A DNA stretch of 64,000 nucleotides from Nocardiopsis alkaliphila YIM 80379 (GTDB lineage Bacteria > Actinomycetota > Actinomycetes > Streptosporangiales > Streptosporangiaceae). The notes under the pieces are model-generated. The model was not told where the DNA came from. It did not search any database and saw only the letters and a list, made by a program, of their open reading frames with translations. The stretch lies in contig NZ_ANBD01000103.1 in the NCBI RefSeq assembly GCF_000341005.1, positions 18,752 to 82,751 of the forward strand, written 5' to 3'. The position numbers and the translations under genes were made by a program. Positions 25,590 through 33,288 of the stretch are shown here, piece after piece. Position 1 is the stretch's first letter. The number at the start of each line of letters is the position of its first letter.

Positions 25590-27632
25590 TTGGTTCGTTC
25601 TTGGTATGAACTACCGGAGTACGTCCGTCTGCGGCGCGTCAACGGACTGCGTCTGTCCCCGGACGGCACCCGCCTGGTCGCCCCCGTGAGCGATCTGTCC
25701 CCCGACGCCAAGTCCTTCCGCAACGCCCTGTGGGAGATCGACGTCGTCCCCGAAGCCGAGGGCGGGCGAGCTCCGCGGCGGTTGACCCGTGGGACCAAGG
25801 GCGAGGCAGGGGCCGAGTTCCTCCCGGACGGATCGCTGTTGTTCACCACGGCACGTCCCGACCCCGAGGCCGAGTCCGAGGACAAGCCCAAGGGCGCCCT
25901 GTGGTTGCTGCCGGCCGACGGCGGCGAGGCCAGGCAGGTCGCCTCCACCCATGGTGGCGTCGGTGCCTTCACGGTCGCCCGTGATTCCGGGCTGGTGGCC
26001 TTCACCGGTCGCGTCCTACCCCGCTCCGAGGACCAAGAGGCCGACGCCCGGGCTCGCAAGGCCCGCGAGGAGGCCGGGGTCACCGCCATCCTGCACGAGA
26101 CCCTGCCGGTGCGATCCTGGGACAGTGACGTCGGCCCCGACCACCCCCGCCTGTTCACCGCCACCCCACCAAAGGACGGCGATTCCCGCCTGGGTGAGCC
26201 CAAGGACCTCACCCCCGACGCCGGGATGGCCCTCCTGGGCGCCTCACCCGCGCTCACCCCCGACGGTTCCACCTTGCTCACCTCCTGGTCGGTGCCCACC
26301 ACCGGGGGAGCCACCCGTGAGGAGGTGGTCGCGATCGACACCGCGACGGGGCGACGCCGCACCATCGCCGGCGGTTCCGAGGCCGAGTTCGAGTTCGGTG
26401 CTCCGCTGGTCTCCCCGGACGGGGCCCGGGTCCTGCTGTTCGCCGACTTCGAGGGCCGATACGACGGGGAGCCGCGCAACTCCACCCTGTGGCTCACCGA
26501 CCTGGACGGTGGACAGGGGCGCGACCTACTGGCCGGACACGAACTCTGGCCGCGCGACTACGCCTGGTCGGACGACTCCACCACGGTCTTCTTCGTCGCC
26601 GATCAGAACGGTCGCCGTCCGGTCTTCCGCGTGGAGGTGGCCACCGGCGAGCTCACCCGGATCACCGGCGACCACGGCGCCTACAGCGCACTGAACCCCT
26701 CCCCGGACGGCCGCCACGTCTTCGCCCTGCGCGACGCCTGGGACGCCCCACCCGCCCCGGTGCGCCTGGACGCCGACGTCACCGACGGTGAACCCACCTA
26801 CCTGCGAACTCCCGGCTCCGAGCTGTCCATGCCGGGCACGCTCACCGAGATCGAGACCACCGCCGACGACGGTACTCGTGTCCGTTCCTGGCTGGTGCTG
26901 CCCGAGGAGGCCTCCGCGGACTCGCCCGCCCCGCTCATGCTCTGGGTCCACGGCGGTCCGTACATGAGTTTCAACGGGTGGAGTTGGCGGTGGAACCCGT
27001 GGCTCCTGGCGGCCCGCGGATACGCCGTCCTGTTGCCGGACCCGGCCCTGTCCACCGGTTACGGCCAGGACATGCTGCGTCGTGCCTGGGGCGAGTGGGG
27101 GCCGCGTACCCACGCCGACGTCATGGCCATCACCGACGCCGCCGAGGCTCGGGAGGACATCGACGCCGAGCGCACCGCGATGATGGGCGGATCCTTCGGT
27201 GGATACATGGCCAACTGGATCGCCGGGCACACCGATCGGTTCAAGGCCATCGTCTCCCACGCCTCCCTGTGGCAGCTGGACGCCTTCAACGGGGCCACCG
27301 ACTATCCGCCGGTCTGGGAGAGCGAGTTCGGCGCTCCCTTGGCTCGGCCGGAACGCTACGAGCTCAACTCCCCGCACCTGCACGCGGACAAGATCCGTAC
27401 GCCCATGCTCGTCATCCACGGCGACAAGGACTACCGGGTGCCGATCGGTGAGGGACTGAAGCTGTGGCGCGACCTCCTCCTACACGAGGTCGACGCCAAA
27501 TTCCTCTACTTCCCCGATGAGAACCACTGGATCCTCACCCCGGGTAACGCCCAGATCTGGTACGAGACGATCTTCGCCTTCCTGGACCACCACGTCCATG
27601 GCAAGGAGTGGGTCAAGCCCGAGCTCCTGTAG
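25590..27632 (+). CDS. S9-family prolyl oligopeptidase-type serine peptidase
   Basis: A 680-residue enzyme. Residues about 1-400 form the beta-propeller that restricts access. Residues about 420-680 form the alpha/beta hydrolase catalytic domain. The nucleophile is the Ser of GGSFGGYMANW near residue 535, the acid is the Asp of VIHGDKDYRVP, and the His is in DENHWI near residue 650. It acts on short peptides, most likely as a dipeptidyl or acylaminoacyl-type peptidase. There is no signal peptide, so it is cytoplasmic. The TTG at 25590 follows GGAG and begins MVRSWYELPEYVRL, matching the expected N-terminus. Confidence 0.92.
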   Translation: MVRSWYELPEYVRLRRVNGLRLSPDGTRLVAPVSDLSPDAKSFRNALWEIDVVPEAEGGRAPRRLTRGTKGEAGAEFLPDGSLLFTTARPDPEAESEDKPKGALWLLPADGGEARQVASTHGGVGAFTVARDSGLVAFTGRVLPRSEDQEADARARKAREEAGVTAILHETLPVRSWDSDVGPDHPRLFTATPPKDGDSRLGEPKDLTPDAGMALLGASPALTPDGSTLLTSWSVPTTGGATREEVVAIDTATGRRRTIAGGSEAEFEFGAPLVSPDGARVLLFADFEGRYDGEPRNSTLWLTDLDGGQGRDLLAGHELWPRDYAWSDDSTTVFFVADQNGRRPVFRVEVATGELTRITGDHGAYSALNPSPDGRHVFALRDAWDAPPAPVRLDADVTDGEPTYLRTPGSELSMPGTLTEIETTADDGTRVRSWLVLPEEASADSPAPLMLWVHGGPYMSFNGWSWRWNPWLLAARGYAVLLPDPALSTGYGQDMLRRAWGEWGPRTHADVMAITDAAEAREDIDAERTAMMGGSFGGYMANWIAGHTDRFKAIVSHASLWQLDAFNGATDYPPVWESEFGAPLARPERYELNSPHLHADKIRTPMLVIHGDKDYRVPIGEGLKLWRDLLLHEVDAKFLYFPDENHWILTPGNAQIWYETIFAFLDHHVHGKEWVKPELL

Positions 27633-27743
27633 ACACGGACACCGGGATGAGCGGCGGGCCCGGCTTCGGTCGGCACCCGCCGTGTTCCCCGTCCTCGATG
27701 GCGATGACGCCTCTGCCGTACTCGGCTTCGCGGCGTAGGCTGC

Positions 27744-27765
27744 CGGGAGTGCCCGGGCACTCCCG
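27744..27765. promoter_or_regulatory. 22-bp perfect palindrome over the predicted transcription start
   Basis: The element is a complete palindrome centred on GCCCGGGC with arms reading CGGGAGT. It begins 2 bases after a TAGGCT -10 element (27736-27741), so the predicted start of the downstream phosphatase gene falls within it. It could be an operator, a 5'-UTR hairpin, or the terminator of the peptidase gene. Confidence 0.45.
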
Positions 27766-27795
27766 CCCGGGTCTTCGCGAGCGGAGAGGACAGCA

Positions 27796-28608
27796 GTGAG
27801 CACCATCCAGCCCCCACATGACCGGGGGAAGCTGCGGGACCTCGCGGTCGCCGTGGCCGCGGAGGCCGGAGAGCTCGCGGCCAGGGGACAAGCGGGCATC
27901 ACCGTCCTGGACACCAAGTCCAGTCCCACCGATGTCGTCACCGAGATGGACCGGGCCACCGAGGAGCTCATTCGGGACCGATTGCTCGCCGCCCGCCCCG
28001 ACGACGCGCTTTTGGGAGAGGAAGGTGGTGGGATCGAGGGGACCAGCGGGGTGCGTTGGGTGGTCGACCCCATCGATGGCACCGTCAACTACCTGTACGG
28101 CGGTCCCGACTGGGGGGTTGCGGTCGCCGCCGAGGTCGACGGGGTGATCGTGGCCTCCGCGGTCGCCGTCCCCGTGCGAGGACAGATGTTCGACGCGGTT
28201 CTGGGAGGCGGTGCTCGTCTGGGAGGGCGTCCCCTGAACGCCCCGGAGGCCGTCCCGCTGGAACAGGCGTTGGTCGCCACCGGCTTCGGTTACTCGGCCG
28301 ACCGTCGGATTCGGCAGGCCAAGGTGTTGACCGAGGTGATCGGGCGTGTGCGCGACATTCGCCGAGTCGGTTCGGCCGCGGTCGACATCACCGGCCTGGC
28401 CCTGGGACGCACCAACGCCTACTACGAGCGAGGGCTCCACTTGTGGGATTGGGCGGGCCCGGGGCTGATCGCCACCGAGGCGGGTGTGCGTGTGGGCGGC
28501 CTGCGGGGCGGCCCTCCCACCAATGACCTGGTGATCGCCGCCCGGCCGGGCCTGTACGAGGAGCTCGATGCCCTCTTGGCGCCATTGGGCGCCGACACCG
28601 ACGGTTGA
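27796..28608 (+). CDS. Inositol monophosphatase family protein
   Basis: A 270-residue Mg2+-dependent phosphatase of the FIG superfamily. The metal site is complete: Glu75 in LLGEEGG, Asp91 and Asp94 in VVDPIDGTVNY, and the late Asp in HLWDWAG near residue 215. Possible substrates are inositol-1-phosphate or a related sugar phosphate; sequence alone does not decide. The GTG at 27796 follows GGAGAGGA. A TAGGCT -10 at 27736-27741 implies a leader of about 50 bases that contains a palindrome. Confidence 0.9.
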   Translation: MSTIQPPHDRGKLRDLAVAVAAEAGELAARGQAGITVLDTKSSPTDVVTEMDRATEELIRDRLLAARPDDALLGEEGGGIEGTSGVRWVVDPIDGTVNYLYGGPDWGVAVAAEVDGVIVASAVAVPVRGQMFDAVLGGGARLGGRPLNAPEAVPLEQALVATGFGYSADRRIRQAKVLTEVIGRVRDIRRVGSAAVDITGLALGRTNAYYERGLHLWDWAGPGLIATEAGVRVGGLRGGPPTNDLVIAARPGLYEELDALLAPLGADTDG

Positions 28609-28619
28609 GGGGACACGAA

Positions 28620-28648
28620 CGGTCCCGGGCGATGTCCGCTCGGGACCG
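28620..28648. terminator. Hairpin between convergent genes
   Basis: CGGTCCCG (28620-28627) pairs with CGGGACCG (28641-28648). It follows the phosphatase stop by 11 bases and faces the small minus-strand gene. Confidence 0.6.
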
Positions 28649-28710
28649 GTGCTTCTCGGAGGGCGGGGTCGGTGGTGTGGACTCACCGCCCCGCTGGAGG
28701 GATCCAGGAC

Positions 28711-28875
28711 CTAGACGTGGGTCTCGATGCCGTTGCGCGCGGCGATGCGGTACAGGTCCTCGAGCTCCGACGTATGGGTGTCGACGAGGAAGTCGTCTTC
28801 GGCGGCCTGCGCCGACTGGAGCGACCGGTAGGTCTCGTTGATACGGACCTTGATCTCCGCCTTGAACTCGCCCAT
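28711..28875 (-). CDS. Small acidic/helical protein (54 aa), unknown function
   Basis: The ATG at 28875 follows an AGAGG ribosome site and encodes 54 residues beginning MGEFKAEIKVRINETYRSLQ. The protein is all charged-helical, with no cysteine or membrane segment. It has the look of a conserved actinobacterial small protein, but I cannot name a family. It is convergent with the phosphatase gene, and a long gene-free region lies upstream of it. Confidence 0.65.
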   Translation of the reverse strand: MGEFKAEIKVRINETYRSLQSAQAAEDDFLVDTHTSELEDLYRIAARNGIETHV

Positions 28876-29205
28876 TGCACCTCTTCCAGGGGTAGACACC
28901 GGGGCACGATGGTGCGCCGGTGTACGTCGGTCTGCGCACGCCTTGCGCGTGGCATGGATGGAAGTCGTCACGACCCTGTGACATGCGTTGCTCGTCGCGG
29001 TCCGGGGTGGGCCCGGTGTCCACGCGTGCGCTTCCTATCCCTACCGCACTGTGACTTGCACCAAACCCCCGCCCCCTGTGCGTGATGTTTCCGTTATGTA
29101 AGGAATGTTTTCGTGAAGTGGAAAAGGGCTCGTCGGTGGGGGTGGGCTGATGGAGGCCGGGATGCCCCGAAGTGGTCGACGCGTAAGGTGAAGCCATGGT
29201 AAAGA

Positions 29206-29225
29206 GTGTCTCAAGACACATTTTT
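29206..29225 (+). terminator. Small terminator-like hairpin with T-run
   Basis: GTGTCT-CA-AGACAC is followed by ATTTTT. The stem is short (6 bp) but the layout is that of an intrinsic terminator, and no coding gene precedes it on this strand. Confidence 0.4.
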
Positions 29226-29483
29226 CGTGAGCCCGGGGTGCTTACTTGTTTCTTATTCTTGATGTGTCAGATTTGAGATGTGCGGGGTTGAGTCGTCGCC
29301 GACGGTTGGGGGATTCGTCGGCGGCGACCACCTCGCGCACAAGGGGTCGTGAGACCCCCGGTTCAGCGCCCGTCCCGGACGGGGGCGAGGACGGTGCGAA
29401 TGCCTCAACCGCATCCGCGACGGGTTTACCGTGTCCTTACCCCGGTTTGTGAGAGAACGGTTGCCGCGGCCGGGGCCAAGAAC

Positions 29484-29531
29484 GCCGCTGCCGGTGTGTT
29501 GGGGGATGCGCCGGCAGCGGCCCCCTTTTTT
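29484..29531 (+). terminator. Strong intrinsic terminator just upstream of cutR (attenuator candidate)
   Basis: GCCGCTGCCGG (29484-29494) pairs exactly with CCGGCAGCGGC (29511-29521), followed by CCCC and six T's. It ends 34 bases before the cutR start and no gene precedes it, so it either ends a small RNA or attenuates the cutRS transcript. Confidence 0.7.
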
Positions 29532-29564
29532 GTTCCCAGGTATCGAACTCCGCAAAGGACAACG

Positions 29565-30218
29565 TTGCGCGTACTCGTGGTCGAAGACGAACGGGTTCTG
29601 GCCGACACGGTGGCGGTCGGGCTCCGACGGGAATCCATGGCCGTGGACGTGGTCTACGACGGTGACTCCGCCTTGGAGCACGCCGTGGTCAACGAGTACG
29701 ACGTGATCATCCTCGACCGAGACCTGCCCGGAACCCACGGCGACGACGTCGCCCGCACCCTGGTCAACGAGAGCTACACCGGTCGCATCCTGATGCTCAC
29801 CGCCTCCGATGGCCTCCAGGACAAGGTCGATGGGCTCACCCTGGGCGCCGATGACTACCTGGCCAAGCCCTTCGCCTTCCCCGAACTGATCGCCCGCGTG
29901 CACGCCCTGGGGCGCCGCTCGGCGCCACCGCTCCCTCCCGTTCTCGAACGCCAGGGCCTCACCCTGGATCCGGCCAACCACCGGGTGTACCGGGACGGCC
30001 GTGAGGTCTCCCTCACGCCCAAGGAGTTCGCGGTCCTCCAGGTTCTCATGCGCGCGCAGGGCACGGTGGTCAGCGCCGAAGGACTGCTGGAGAAGGCCTG
30101 GGACGAGAACGCCGACCCCTTCACCAACGTCGTTCGGGTCACTGTCATGACCCTGCGCAAGAAGCTCGGTAGTCCTCAGGTCATCCAGACGGTCCCCGGT
30201 GCGGGATACCGACTGTGA
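29565..30218 (+). CDS. cutR: Response regulator CutR (OmpR/PhoB family)
   Basis: A 217-residue regulator closely resembling Streptomyces CutR from memory of that family. The receiver domain has the phosphorylated Asp51 in VIILDRDLPG, acidic residues in VVEDER and the Lys of YLAKPFAF. The C-terminal winged helix includes LTPKEFAVLQVLMRAQGTVV, KAWDENADPFTNVVRVTVM and a terminal VPGAGYRL. The TTG at 29565 follows AAAGGA; the longer upstream frame would run through the terminator. The stop overlaps the GTG of cutS by 4 bases. In Streptomyces the pair has been linked to secretion or redox stress at the envelope. Confidence 0.93.
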   Translation: MRVLVVEDERVLADTVAVGLRRESMAVDVVYDGDSALEHAVVNEYDVIILDRDLPGTHGDDVARTLVNESYTGRILMLTASDGLQDKVDGLTLGADDYLAKPFAFPELIARVHALGRRSAPPLPPVLERQGLTLDPANHRVYRDGREVSLTPKEFAVLQVLMRAQGTVVSAEGLLEKAWDENADPFTNVVRVTVMTLRKKLGSPQVIQTVPGAGYRL

Positions 30219-31474
30219 GACCGGGTGAGCGTCCCGAACCGGGGCAGGTGGAAGCCACCCGGCCCGGTGACACCGGGACTTGGCGGAGCCTGAACTCGGT
30301 GGCCCCCGGAGGGGAGAGCATCGAGCGCTCCGCCGCCCACGCCAGGGTCCGTCGCTTCACCGACAACCTCAGCCTGCGCGCCCGCCTCACCCTCATCTAC
30401 GGGATGCTGTTCTTCGCGGCGGGCTCCCTGCTGGTCCTGGTCAACTACCTGGTCGTCGCGCTGCTGCTCAACGCACTCCTGGCAGAGGAGAGCCTGGCCG
30501 AGCTCATCGAGCACAGTCACCACATCGAACAGGTCCTCACCCACGTCACCCGCTACTCTCTGCTGGCCCTGTTCCTGGTGGGTCTGCTCGCGGTCGCACT
30601 GGGGTACGCGGTCGCCGGGCGGGCGCTGTCACCGTTGCAAAAGATCACCCGCATCACTCGGCGACTGTCCGAACGTTCCCTGCACGAACGCATCGCCCTG
30701 TCCGGTCCCGACGACGAGATCCGTGAACTCGCCGACACCTTCGACGGCATGTTGGAGCGACTGGACCGGGCCTTCGATGGTCAACGTCGTTTCGTGGCCA
30801 ACGCCTCCCACGAGCTGCGCACCCCCTTGGCCATCAACCGGACCCTGCTGGAGGTGGCCTTGAGCGCACCGGACGTGTCCGCCGACCTCAAGACCGTAGG
30901 GCAGACCCTCCTGGAGACGAACGCCCGTCACGAACGTCTCATCGACGGGCTGTTGTTCCTGGCCAAGAGCGACCGTGAACTCGAGGTCAAGGCCAGGGTC
31001 GACCTGGGCGAGGTCGCCGGAACCGTGCTCAGTCAGCTTTCCGGCGACATCGACGAGTCCGGTTTGTCGCTGCGCCAAGACCTGCGCCAGGCTCAGGTCA
31101 TCGGGGATCCGGTGCTGTTGGAACGGTTGGTCGCCAACCTGGTCGAGAACGCCCTCAAGTACAACGTGACCGACGGAGAACTCACCGTTCGCAGCGGTAT
31201 GTACGAGGGAATGCCCGCGGTGCAGGTGGAGAACTCCGGCAAGGTCATTCCCGCCTACGAGATCGAAGGGCTCTTCGAACCGTTCCGGCGTGGCTCCGAG
31301 GACCGCGTGGGCTCGGGACGCAGCGCCGGCCTGGGGCTGTCCATCGTGCGTTCGGTGGTTCGTGCCCATGAGGGCGTCGTCACCGCCTGGCCCCGTGCGG
31401 GCGGCGGTCTGGTCGTCACCGTGTGCCTGCCCGTCCCGCCCCGTCAGGGTGGGGAGGGCGGCGAACGCCGTTGA
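30215..31474 (+). CDS. cutS: Sensor histidine kinase CutS
   Basis: A 419-residue kinase. A cytoplasmic tail of about 58 residues is followed by membrane helices at about 60-90 and 112-135, with only a short outside loop between them (about residues 90-112). HAMP, HisKA (VANASHELRTPL, phospho-His near residue 199) and HATPase domains (N box NLVENALKYN, G box GAGRSAGLGLSI-like) follow. The outside loop contains no cysteine, and the only Cys in the protein is near the C-terminus. Translation is coupled to cutR by the GTGA overlap. Confidence 0.93.
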   Translation: MRPGERPEPGQVEATRPGDTGTWRSLNSVAPGGESIERSAAHARVRRFTDNLSLRARLTLIYGMLFFAAGSLLVLVNYLVVALLLNALLAEESLAELIEHSHHIEQVLTHVTRYSLLALFLVGLLAVALGYAVAGRALSPLQKITRITRRLSERSLHERIALSGPDDEIRELADTFDGMLERLDRAFDGQRRFVANASHELRTPLAINRTLLEVALSAPDVSADLKTVGQTLLETNARHERLIDGLLFLAKSDRELEVKARVDLGEVAGTVLSQLSGDIDESGLSLRQDLRQAQVIGDPVLLERLVANLVENALKYNVTDGELTVRSGMYEGMPAVQVENSGKVIPAYEIEGLFEPFRRGSEDRVGSGRSAGLGLSIVRSVVRAHEGVVTAWPRAGGGLVVTVCLPVPPRQGGEGGERR

Positions 31475-32085
31475 GCGGTGTTCTTTCTGCTCTTCCCCTC
31501 GGTTTCGGAGCGCGTTCGGGTGCCTGGGAGTCAGGGACGGGCTCCAAGAGGGACCGTGGCGCCCACCGTGCGGTCTCTCGTCCCTCGCCGGCTCGTTCGC
31601 CCTCGACGGACGGCCCGGCGGCCGGCGGTTCCTTCCCGAGCGATCCCGCCCACGTCACCTCCCCGGGTTTCGAAGAACGGAGCCTGCCGGAGCTCGAACG
31701 CCGGCCCCCGTGGTTCACCGAAGAGGACCCGGGGCGAACACCGAGCTGCGTTCGGCCCTGCTTCGTGGTATTCATACGTGTCCGAAGACACGCCCACCCC
31801 GGGCACGAGCGACTAGTCGGGGTGGGTATGCTTCCCCGGGCGTGGACACCGAGGGAATCCCTCCTGACGTGGGCATGTCCTGTGATTCGCCTGAATCGGG
31901 GGAGTCGTCCACGCTCGCCCATGATGGGGGGGCACGACGTGTTTTCCGGTCTAGGGGACACCCGGCGTTGGGTAGTACACGGGGAAACATCCCGTGAGGG
32001 GCCACCGAGCTTGGCCGCCTCCGGTCACGTTCTTCGTGAGCACGCCGCTGACCTGTGGAAGGTGGCCCGGGAGGGGGCACCTTCC
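31475..32085. other. Gene-poor gap after cutS
   Basis: About 610 bases in which I can support no gene. -10-like elements occur at 31827-31832 (TATGCT) and 31973-31978 (TAGTAC). The second is immediately followed by a CACGGG/CCCGTG hairpin (31978-31996), so a short transcript may lead to the small ORF at 32086 and the DUF4193 gene. Confidence 0.4.
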
Positions 32086-32166
32086 ATGAACACCGGGAAA
32101 ACTCATCGACCGAACCGGGCACAACGAAGGTCTCTCAAGCGTTACACCCGCGCGACGAGGCACTAA
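32086..32166 (+). CDS. Possible very small basic protein (26 aa)
   Basis: An ATG after a strong GGGAGGGGG ribosome site encodes 26 residues, MNTGKTHRPNRAQRRSLKRY and then TRATRH, with ten Arg/Lys residues. The TAA is 25 bases before the DUF4193 start. The composition resembles tiny RNA- or ribosome-binding peptides. There is no family match I can name, and a chance ORF is possible. Confidence 0.3.
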   Translation: MNTGKTHRPNRAQRRSLKRYTRATRH

Positions 32167-32191
32167 AACGAGGGGGATGGAGTTAGCAGAG

Positions 32192-32488
32192 ATGGCCACC
32201 GACTACGACAGCCCGCGCAAGACCGACGAGGACATCAACGAGGACAGCCTCCAAGAGCTGCAGGCGCGGCGCGTGGACAAGGGCACCGGGACCATCGACG
32301 TCGACCCCGACGAGGTGGCCGAGGGCATGGAGCTGCCCGGTGCGGACCTGTCCGGTGAGGAGCTCGCGGTGCGCGTGCTTCCACGCCAGGCCGACGAGTT
32401 CACCTGCTCGCGTTGCTTCCTGGTGCACCACCGCAGTCAGCTCGCCGAGCAGCGCGCCGGACAGCTGGTCTGCAAGGAGTGTGCCTGA
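32192..32488 (+). CDS. DUF4193 zinc-ribbon protein
   Basis: A 98-residue actinobacterial protein of unknown function. The N-terminus MATDYDSPRKTDEDINEDSL is characteristic of DUF4193. The C-terminus has FTCSRCFLVHH and VCKECA, two CxxC pairs forming a zinc ribbon. The ATG at 32192 follows GGAG at 32179-32182; an in-frame ATG at 32177 would add five residues. In other actinobacteria this gene lies close to dut, as here. Confidence 0.88.
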   Translation: MATDYDSPRKTDEDINEDSLQELQARRVDKGTGTIDVDPDEVAEGMELPGADLSGEELAVRVLPRQADEFTCSRCFLVHHRSQLAEQRAGQLVCKECA

Positions 32489-32807
32489 ATCAGACACCCA
32501 CGGGTCCTTCGACCCCACGATGGTCGCGACGAGTGAACGGCGTCGGGAACGGGACTCGTGCGACCACCGGCCAGTGGGAACACGATCCGGTGCGTTCCTC
32601 CTCGAACGCGCCGTGCCCGGTACTCGACCACCCACCGTTTCAAGGGCCTCGATGGGCCCCCTGGTGACGTCGCCGCCTCCGGGTTCGGGGGGTGGCACAC
32701 GGCGACGTGGGTGACGGCGGGCGGTGGACGGCCGACTCCACACGGGAACACCCGGTGGGGTGAGCCGTCCACCGCCACCCGTCCGTCACCGACGAGCCAG
32801 GACCTGG
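32489..32807. other. Convergent gap with long hairpin
   Basis: No gene is seen. Its main content is a bidirectional hairpin: 32720-32732 (GGCGGTGGACGGC) pairs perfectly with 32764-32776 across a 31-base loop, ending the convergent DUF4193 and DUF4235 transcripts. Confidence 0.5.
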
Positions 32808-33083
32808 TCAGGGCTCCAGGTCGCGTCCGCCGGATCCGATCATCCGCTTACGGGTGGCGCGAACGGCCAGTACCCGGGCCACTTCCACGCCCACACCGGC
32901 GATCACGGCCCAACTCAGGGCACGTCCCAGGCTCACGTCGGGGGACTCCAGGTCCGTCGGCGGCTCCTCGCCGGTCGCGCGGGTCCAGGCGAAGGTCAGC
33001 GCCTTGCGCGTGACGAACTCCGCCGCGAAGCCGGCCACGAGTCCGAGGACGACCGGTGCGACCTCACCGTCCTTCTTAGCCAT
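32808..33083 (-). CDS. DUF4235 small membrane protein
   Basis: A 91-residue protein with two hydrophobic stretches, about residues 10-26 (PVVLGLVAGFAAEFVTRKA) and 54-70 (ALSWAVIAGVGVEVARVLAV), matching the actinobacterial DUF4235 family. The protein is probably in the cytoplasmic membrane; function unknown. The ATG is at 33083, upstream of the divergent valS promoter. Confidence 0.85.
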   Translation of the reverse strand: MAKKDGEVAPVVLGLVAGFAAEFVTRKALTFAWTRATGEEPPTDLESPDVSLGRALSWAVIAGVGVEVARVLAVRATRKRMIGSGGRDLEP

Positions 33084-33275
33084 GTGAATCGTTCACCGTT
33101 CCCTTGTGCGTACGATGGTGCGCGCGAGGGCGCACCGTCTGCCCGGAGAGTCTTTCACGTCCGCGTCGTCTCGCGCAGCGTTGGCGGGGCGGCGTCGAGA
33201 ACCGGCGTGGCCCAGGCCATTCCATTCTGTGCGCCCGGAGCCGAGAACCCGGAGCGATCATCCTTCGAAGAGCAC

Positions 33276-33281
33276 TAACAT
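33276..33281 (+). promoter_or_regulatory. -10 element of a leaderless valS promoter
   Basis: TAACAT lies 7 bases before the valS ATG at 33289; no ribosome site intervenes. Confidence 0.5.
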
Positions 33282-33288
33282 TGGCCCC

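Larger units (their letters stand above)
28876..29564. other. Long structured leader / intergenic region before cutR
   Basis: Nearly 690 bases with no supportable gene and with AT-rich patches. It contains an 18-mer shared with the sugar-transporter promoter (29082-29099), two terminator-like hairpins (29206-29225 and 29484-29531), and a further stem between about 29295 and 29330 (GTCGCCGACG against CGTCGGCGGCGAC). It probably holds the cutR promoter and a regulatory leader or a small RNA. Confidence 0.5.

Noticed and set aside
33084..33288. T-box or other riboswitch upstream of valS
   Set aside because: The -10 element lies 7 bases before the ATG, leaving no leader, and no T-box core sequence was seen.
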